47,261 nucleotides of DNA from a virus, in IMG/VR virus record IMGVR_UViG_3300042894_000403, positions 1 to 47,261 of that record, one strand, 5' to 3'. The position numbers and the translations under genes are program-made. Shown here one piece after another: positions 42,545-47,261 of this stretch; position 1 is the first letter of the stretch; each line of letters opens with the position of its first letter. Under the pieces are notes generated by a model, which saw nothing but the letters and a program-made list of their open reading frames with translations, made no database searches and had not been told where the DNA came from.

Positions 42545-43411
42545 CTAAGAGCCTTTTCCGAAAAAACTTGCAAAGTCGAACACAATATCAATCTCAAAGG
42601 CTTTACCACATTCTTCATTGCCACAGGTCACTGTAAATGGTTTAATATTAGCCTGTTTGTTATATTCGTCTAACCGAGCTTTAACCGCTTTGACAGTTTT
42701 ATTATCGCAGTTTGAATAGAATTCTTTAATGTAACCACCGTCGGTTACCAATTGACCATCTTCTAATTCAATGCTTTCTGTACTGTCTGCGGCAATCATG
42801 ATGTTAAGATCAATTAGTTTGTTTAACTGACTGTTGAATTTTGTCTGTACATCTTCGGCAGAATCGCCAGCCTGCTGTAGTGATCTTAATAATTGTTGTT
42901 CTTCAAAGGCAATAATGTTGGTTTTATTAAGACTAAAGTATGGTTGTGGGCGCAGTTTAATCTTAAGATTGTCAACTTCGATGGCCTTTTTATAGTTTGG
43001 AGTTTCGATTCCATTTAATACCACACCTAGGTCAATAGCATAGTCGTGCTCTGTATTACAATGAGGGCATGTACTTGAGAAATCCATCTTATTACCATAA
43101 CTGGCAATACGTATAGCAATAATAACACTATCTACGTCGATGCTAGGCATATTCCATGCATCTTTGATGTTAGGGCAGCAACTATGTATAACATCAATAA
43201 CACCCTGTCCGTTTAACAGCGCATCTGGCGTTCTTAAGATAATTTCGTCTTTGGTGCTCATGGCCAAGATAGGTAACTCACCAGTCATAGACAATTCTAA
43301 GCTGCCTTCTGGCCAATATTGTCCGCGGCTAGGTAGTTTAGTGTAGATCACTGGTTGTCTAAAGTGTCTAGCCAGTGGATTAGTTAAATTAGACGATTGC
43401 GTTTGAGTCAT
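42545..43411 (-). CDS. 26: Baseplate hub subunit gp26-like (T4 baseplate family)
   Basis: A 288-residue protein. Residues about 20-130 match the T4 baseplate gp26-type domain: YTKLPSRGQYWPEGSLELSM, then GELPILAMSTKDEIILRTPD, ALLNGQGVIDVIHSCCPNIK and VDSVIIAIRIASYGNKMDFS. Two cysteine pairs (CPHC near 115, and CGNEECG near 267) probably bind zinc. T4 gp26 has 208 residues. It takes part in hub assembly, and some relatives act as assembly factors. A minus-strand CATAAATA box lies 38 bp upstream, and AGGAAATAATC precedes the ATG. It is divergent from the tape measure gene, whose T4 counterpart is in the same hub cluster. Confidence 0.87.
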   Translation of the reverse strand: MTQTQSSNLTNPLARHFRQPVIYTKLPSRGQYWPEGSLELSMTGELPILAMSTKDEIILRTPDALLNGQGVIDVIHSCCPNIKDAWNMPSIDVDSVIIAIRIASYGNKMDFSSTCPHCNTEHDYAIDLGVVLNGIETPNYKKAIEVDNLKIKLRPQPYFSLNKTNIIAFEEQQLLRSLQQAGDSAEDVQTKFNSQLNKLIDLNIMIAADSTESIELEDGQLVTDGGYIKEFYSNCDNKTVKAVKARLDEYNKQANIKPFTVTCGNEECGKAFEIDIVFDFASFFGKGS

Positions 43412-43421
43412 GATTATTTCC

Positions 43422-43429
43422 TATAAATA
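43422..43429 (+). promoter_or_regulatory. Late promoter box TATAAATA for the tape measure gene
   Basis: An exact T4 late consensus on the plus strand, 25 bp before the preferred ATG at 43455. The predicted start is near 43435. Confidence 0.65.
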
Positions 43430-43449
43430 GTTGATAGTACCGTATATTA

Positions 43450-43457
43450 TATTTATG
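43450..43457 (-). promoter_or_regulatory. Late promoter box CATAAATA for the gp26-like gene
   Basis: NATAAATA on the minus strand, 38 bp before the ATG at 43411. It overlaps the start codon of the divergent tape measure gene, and the two predicted transcripts would overlap by a few bases. Confidence 0.55.
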
Positions 43458-46082
43458 GTGGCTAAAACTGGGGTTTATAAAAGTATGGATGAACAAAAAG
43501 CACAACAGATATTAGATTTTTTTGAGCGTTGGGGTACTAACACCGAAGAAGCATCTGAAATTTATAAAAAATCCAACAAATCTGCACAACAATTTCAAAA
43601 AGAAGTTGACAATCTAACCAAGGCATCTAAAAAACAAACAGCTTCGTATTCAGATATGAAGAAAAAGATGCAAGAACTTGATGATGCTATGGAAGATTTA
43701 AGTGAGTCTACAGATGCGGCATCGGCGGCTGAAAATCAAGCTAAGAAAGTTGTCTTACAAAAAATGAAAGCAGACCTAGCTGCTGAAGCGGCTACTAAAG
43801 CCCTGTCAGAAGCAACACGTAAAGCTACTAGTGAGATGGTTGGGCGAACTGTGCAAGGTACTGGCCAATTTGTAAAAAGTTTACAAAATGATGCTACCGG
43901 TACAGCATTAGCCACTGAACTAATGGTAATGGGCATTGATGTTGCCGGTGTGGCAGCTAAAGGTGTGGGAAAAACATTAAATGCCTTTGGTGATGCAGCA
44001 ATGGCTGCAGGAGTTGCTACTGAGGGATTAGGCTTTGTTGTTGGCGGCGCGATGAAAATATTAGGCACTGCATTAGATGCAGGTGCCGAGACAATGACTA
44101 AACTGGCTAAGTTTGGGGTTGAGATACTTAGCAAAGAAGTAGAAAAATCATACAAAGCATTTAATCAAATGAACTCATCGGGTGCATTATTCACTGACGG
44201 GGTTGAAGGCATGCGAAACGCAGCCAACGGTGCAGGCTTAACTGTTGAGCAGATGTCAAACGTTATAAAAGTCAATAGCTCATCTATTGCAGCTAGCGGG
44301 CTGGGGGTGACTGAAGGCACTAAACGTATTGGGGGAGCATTTAGAGCAGGTGGTGATGCTCTAAAAACTCAACTGTTCAATTTAGGATTTGGAGTTGAAG
44401 AACAAGTTGGATTAATATCTGACGTTACTAGACAGCTACGTATAACCGGTAAGACTATTAACGATAAAGATGTTGCTGAACAGACTAAAAAATACGCAGA
44501 AAATTTACGTACTATTGCTAATATCACCGGTGAAGACGCTAAGAAAAAGATGGAAGCTGCTGAAGCAGATTCTAGAGAGTTAATATTTAGACAAAAAGTA
44601 GCAAAAGCTGGCTACGACATGACTGAAGTAATTGCCGCTATGGCAGGCATGAGTGATGATCAAAAGAAAAATTTCAAAGATCGTGTAGCATCTGAAGGTG
44701 CAGTTATTAACGAACACGGTGCTATGATGAATGCGCAGGTTAAAGGATTTAGAGAACAAGGGCAAGATCTATACAAATCCTTTAAAGATGGATCATTATC
44801 ACTTGATGTAGTTAAAAACTCAAATGCCAAATATGCCGAAATGCAGAATAAAAGTATCATGGCCAATCAAGCTCTAGGTAGAGCGGGATATTTTGCCGGC
44901 GAGGAAGTAGGAGACTTAACTAAGTCGATGTCTAATTTGATCGACTTTAACAATAAAAATACAAAAGCTGCAGCAGATAATAGTATAGTAGTAGGCGAAG
45001 CCGCAGTTACTCAGAACGAGTTAACTAAGAATTTAATAGGTGCAGAAAAAGCAACTCAAGATTTAAAAATAGGTTTAGAAAAAGAACTATTACCGTTTAT
45101 CAAAGATTTTGTTAACATAAGCAAACTTATGTTAGGTCAAGTTAAAAAAATGCTCGATGACCTACCTAAAGAAATGACAGAGGAAGAAAAAACTCGGGTA
45201 AGTGAAGAACGAAAGAAAAAAAATGCGTTTGGGCAACCAATGGCAACAGGATCAGACGATCAAGTATTAAGAAATTTAAAACGAGCAGATTGGTTAAAAA
45301 GCCAAGGTATCAAACGTTCACAGAACGGTGTTTATACAGGTCCTAACGGTGAAAATCTTGGTATATCCTATGAAAATATCCCTAATGCTCCAAAATTTGA
45401 CAAAGGCGGTACTATTGGCGCAGGTAAAATTGGTATTGCTGGCGAAAACGGCCCAGAGCTTATAGGCGGACCGTCTACAGTTTTAAGCACAGACGCCACA
45501 AAAGCCTTGCAAAACTCTATTGGTACTATTCAAGCAATGATGAAAGGTCTTAAATTTCATCAAGGTGAAGCTGATGCATTCTTTTATAGCGGCGAACTAG
45601 GGGGCAAGGGGTTTAAACGAGAACAATGGGCAGCGAATTCTGGATATGGTGGAGGGGCTAACGGTCTTGTTCAAACATTAGAACAATATCTTAAAGATGT
45701 TCAAAATACTAGCCTACCAGATGACCAAAAAGGCACGCCGGCAATTTATAAACAACTAGCAGAAAATGCAGTGCAGATGGTTCTATTGCAGAAACAGCAA
45801 GACGGTCTACCATCTACATCATCATTGCCTAATATGAATGATGGCAATCTAGCTTTTCTTAAAGATCGTATGAAAGGCTTTGAGGGATTCAATGCTGACC
45901 AACTGCAAGAAGAGTTTATGAAACGTCCAGAAGCGTCACCTATTAAAAATGCAATGAAACAAATGGATGACGATGAACGCAACGACAGTGCTGCAGAAGC
46001 CGCTGCTCACTTGGCTGAAATTGCTAATTTAATGAGACAAAACGTAGATCATACCGCTAGAGTAGCGGCTAATACCAACTAA
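43455..46082 (+). CDS. Tail tape measure protein, gp29-like position
   Basis: A product of 875 residues from ATG 43455. The frame is open 24 bp further to a TTG, and ATG 43485 behind GGGG is another candidate start. The N-terminus (about 5-115) is coiled-coil. About 150-215 is hydrophobic and Gly/Ala-rich (GFVVGGAMKILGTALDAG), like the membrane-active part of tape measures. The middle is helical. Near residue 650, FDKGGTIGAGKIGIAGENGP followed by ELIGGP is a classic tape-measure C-terminal motif. The protein should set tail length and leave with the DNA. T4 gp29 has 590 residues. The late box TATAAATA precedes it, and it is divergent from the gp26-like hub gene, in keeping with the T4 26-29 cluster. 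Confidence 0.83.
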   Translation: MVAKTGVYKSMDEQKAQQILDFFERWGTNTEEASEIYKKSNKSAQQFQKEVDNLTKASKKQTASYSDMKKKMQELDDAMEDLSESTDAASAAENQAKKVVLQKMKADLAAEAATKALSEATRKATSEMVGRTVQGTGQFVKSLQNDATGTALATELMVMGIDVAGVAAKGVGKTLNAFGDAAMAAGVATEGLGFVVGGAMKILGTALDAGAETMTKLAKFGVEILSKEVEKSYKAFNQMNSSGALFTDGVEGMRNAANGAGLTVEQMSNVIKVNSSSIAASGLGVTEGTKRIGGAFRAGGDALKTQLFNLGFGVEEQVGLISDVTRQLRITGKTINDKDVAEQTKKYAENLRTIANITGEDAKKKMEAAEADSRELIFRQKVAKAGYDMTEVIAAMAGMSDDQKKNFKDRVASEGAVINEHGAMMNAQVKGFREQGQDLYKSFKDGSLSLDVVKNSNAKYAEMQNKSIMANQALGRAGYFAGEEVGDLTKSMSNLIDFNNKNTKAAADNSIVVGEAAVTQNELTKNLIGAEKATQDLKIGLEKELLPFIKDFVNISKLMLGQVKKMLDDLPKEMTEEEKTRVSEERKKKNAFGQPMATGSDDQVLRNLKRADWLKSQGIKRSQNGVYTGPNGENLGISYENIPNAPKFDKGGTIGAGKIGIAGENGPELIGGPSTVLSTDATKALQNSIGTIQAMMKGLKFHQGEADAFFYSGELGGKGFKREQWAANSGYGGGANGLVQTLEQYLKDVQNTSLPDDQKGTPAIYKQLAENAVQMVLLQKQQDGLPSTSSLPNMNDGNLAFLKDRMKGFEGFNADQLQEEFMKRPEASPIKNAMKQMDDDERNDSAAEAAAHLAEIANLMRQNVDHTARVAANTN

Positions 46083-46083
46083 T

Positions 46084-46110
46084 TAAAATTTATAGCAAAC
46101 TATAATTTTA
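46084..46110 (+). terminator. AT-rich hairpin between tape measure and portal genes
   Basis: TAAAATTTATAG (46084-46095) pairs with CTATAATTTTA (46100-46110), with a single-base bulge and a CAAA loop. It lies directly after the tape measure stop codon. The run of T within the second arm is short, so termination is possible but weak. It could also protect the mRNA end. Confidence 0.45.
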
Positions 46111-46117
46111 GTTAAAT

Positions 46118-46125
46118 AATAAATA
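46118..46125 (+). promoter_or_regulatory. Late promoter box AATAAATA for the portal gene
   Basis: NATAAATA on the plus strand, 19 bp before the portal ATG at 46145. It lies between the hairpin and the gene, as expected for a separate late transcript. Confidence 0.6.
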
Positions 46126-46144
46126 CAACCTAGGTTAAACAAAT

Positions 46145-47261
46145 ATGTCGTGGAAAAAACACTTTAAGACTGCTAACACCAGCGGTATGATGAGCCCTGT
46201 GGGCAATGGTGGAGGCAACACTCTGCCAGATGCCGGCTATCGTAACTTCGCCAGTCAACTACCTGAAGTATATATTGGTCACCCAAATCGTACAGAACGT
46301 TACAATCAATACGAACAAATGGACATGGACAGTGAAGTTAATGCTGCCCTTGATATTATTGCTGACTTTAGTACACAGACTAATATTGAAAACGGTACAG
46401 GCTTTGATTTGTTCTTCAAAGAAGATCCAACAGACAACGAAGTTAAAATCCTTAAAGATCAGTTACAGCAATGGGTAACCTTAAACGATATGAACAAACG
46501 CTTGTTCAAATTGTTCCGTAACTGTATCAAGTACGGTGATCAAGTATTCCTACGTGACCCCGAAACATTTAAACTATATTGGACAGAAATGTTCAAAGTT
46601 ACCAAGGTTATTGTCAATGAAGCTGAAGGCAAAAAGCCAGAACAGTACATTATCAAAGACATGAACATCAATTTCCAAAACCTAACAGCTACGGCCTTAA
46701 GTAGCAGTGATACATTTATTAATCACCCGCAAGTTGGCGGTCCTAGCGGTGCGTATGTACAACCACAAACACCATACAGTGGTGGTAGTCGTTTTAGTCA
46801 TGCTAAAAATGAAGCTGTGATTGATGCAGAACACGTAGTACACCTAAGTTTAACAGAAGGGTTAGACTTAAACTGGCCATTTGGTACTAGTGTATTAGAA
46901 AGTATTTTTAAAATCTTTAAACAAAAAGAACTATTAGAAGATGCGATTATCATCTATCGTATACAACGTGCTCCGGAACGTCGTATCTTTAAGATTGACG
47001 TAGGTAATATGCCCACACACATGGCCATGGCCTATGTTGACCGTGTTAAAAATGAAATCCATCAACGTCGTATACCTACACAAACAGGCGGCGGTGTTAA
47101 TATGATGGATGCTACGTATAATCCATTATCAACCAACGAAGATTACTTTTTTCCAGTAACAGCAGAAGGCCGTGGTAGTAGCGTTGATGTATTCCCAGGT
47201 GGTCAAAACCTAGGTGAAATCACTGACCTACGTTACTTTACCAACAAGATGTTCCGTGGCC
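46145..47261 (+). CDS. 20: Portal vertex protein gp20, 3' end beyond the window
   Basis: An open frame of 372 codons from ATG 46145 to the right edge (T4 gp20 is 524 residues). Hallmarks: RNFASQLPEVYIGHPNRTER, then MDMDSEVNAALDIIADFST, NCIKYGDQVFLRD, VVHLSLTEGLDLNWPFGTSV and the strongly conserved RIQRAPERRIFKIDVGNMP, followed by KNEIHQRRIP. The dodecameric portal sits at the capsid vertex, starts prohead assembly and carries the packaging motor. The MSWKKHFKT start is typical of the phage family. A late box lies 19 bp upstream. gp20 is a common marker for T4-like phage phylogeny, so this part could place the virus. Confidence 0.95.
   Translation, partial: MSWKKHFKTANTSGMMSPVGNGGGNTLPDAGYRNFASQLPEVYIGHPNRTERYNQYEQMDMDSEVNAALDIIADFSTQTNIENGTGFDLFFKEDPTDNEVKILKDQLQQWVTLNDMNKRLFKLFRNCIKYGDQVFLRDPETFKLYWTEMFKVTKVIVNEAEGKKPEQYIIKDMNINFQNLTATALSSSDTFINHPQVGGPSGAYVQPQTPYSGGSRFSHAKNEAVIDAEHVVHLSLTEGLDLNWPFGTSVLESIFKIFKQKELLEDAIIIYRIQRAPERRIFKIDVGNMPTHMAMAYVDRVKNEIHQRRIPTQTGGGVNMMDATYNPLSTNEDYFFPVTAEGRGSSVDVFPGGQNLGEITDLRYFTNKMFRG

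Noticed and set aside
43431-43454. TTG start for the tape measure gene
   Set aside because: It begins one base after the late box, which would leave the start codon before the predicted transcript start. ATG 43455 or 43485 is more likely.
46206-46478. 90-codon plus-strand frame at the right end
   Set aside because: It is out of frame within the portal gene, whose gp20 motifs are unambiguous.
1-47261. CRISPR array, insertion sequence, integrase or attachment site
   Set aside because: No regularly spaced direct repeats, transposase, recombinase or flanking inverted repeats were seen.

Overview
The window is part of an AT-rich, T4-like myovirus genome (class Caudoviricetes). The evidence is a run of recognisable T4-type morphogenesis and recombination genes: baseplate wedge gp53, gp25 and gp6, a gp5-type spike, a gp26-type hub protein, a tape measure, portal gp20, the gp46/gp47 recombination nuclease and a probable gp55 late sigma factor. 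The gene styles match aquatic T4-like phages such as cyanophages and pelagiphages: a giant structural protein beside gp6, tail fibres built on 'GQIWYD' modules, and small conserved proteins near gp46. No photosynthesis genes and no tRNAs were seen, so the host is left open.

Layout. (1) 1-1517, minus: two overlapping paralogous glycosyltransferase-like genes (the first cut by the window edge) and a small conserved gene, behind a sigma70-like promoter and cut off from the next block by a strong terminator. (2) 1574-8682, minus: host-recognition structures, with three tail-fibre paralogues, a fibre-tip-like protein, a virion protein and two neighbouring genes that share a short domain. One of these, 46 codons long, is easy to miss. 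(3) 8717-33787, minus: the baseplate operon, reading from 33787 leftward as a tail/baseplate protein, gp53, an M15-peptidase/hub fusion, a gp5-like spike, gp25, an enlarged gp6 and a 4857-residue giant. (4) 33860-41482, plus: gp55-like sigma factor with two homing endonucleases, gp47, an SGNH-hydrolase-like gene, gp46, a radical SAM/SPASM enzyme, two small basic proteins and a GIY-YIG-family protein. (5) 41483-42009: no gene, but dense RNA secondary structure on the plus strand. (6) 42010-43411, minus: small membrane protein, small conserved protein and gp26-like hub protein. (7) 43455-47261, plus: tape measure and the 5' part of portal gp20.

Regulation. Octamers of the form NATAAATA, the known T4/cyanophage late-promoter signature, precede many late genes on both strands. 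Their cognate factor, a gp55-like protein, is encoded in the same window. A sigma70-like promoter precedes gp47 and another precedes the glycosyltransferase block.

Most unusual observations. (a) A GIY-YIG homing gene sits inside the 5' end of the gp55-like gene. The original start (Met-Arg-Lys-Val-Asn-Tyr-Leu-Asn) survives upstream at 33860, and the same peptide is encoded again, with mostly different synonymous codons, after the insertion. (b) A roughly 450-nt ornate RNA candidate has a three-way junction, GNRA tetraloops and long-range pairing. (c) The giant baseplate-associated protein carries seven FG-GAP motifs, enough for an integrin-like beta-propeller. (d) Cell-wall-cutting activity appears to lie on the hub protein (an intact M15 peptidase), whereas the C-terminal lysozyme-like domain of gp5 seems to have lost its glutamate. 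All function calls come from reading the sequence. No database search was run.
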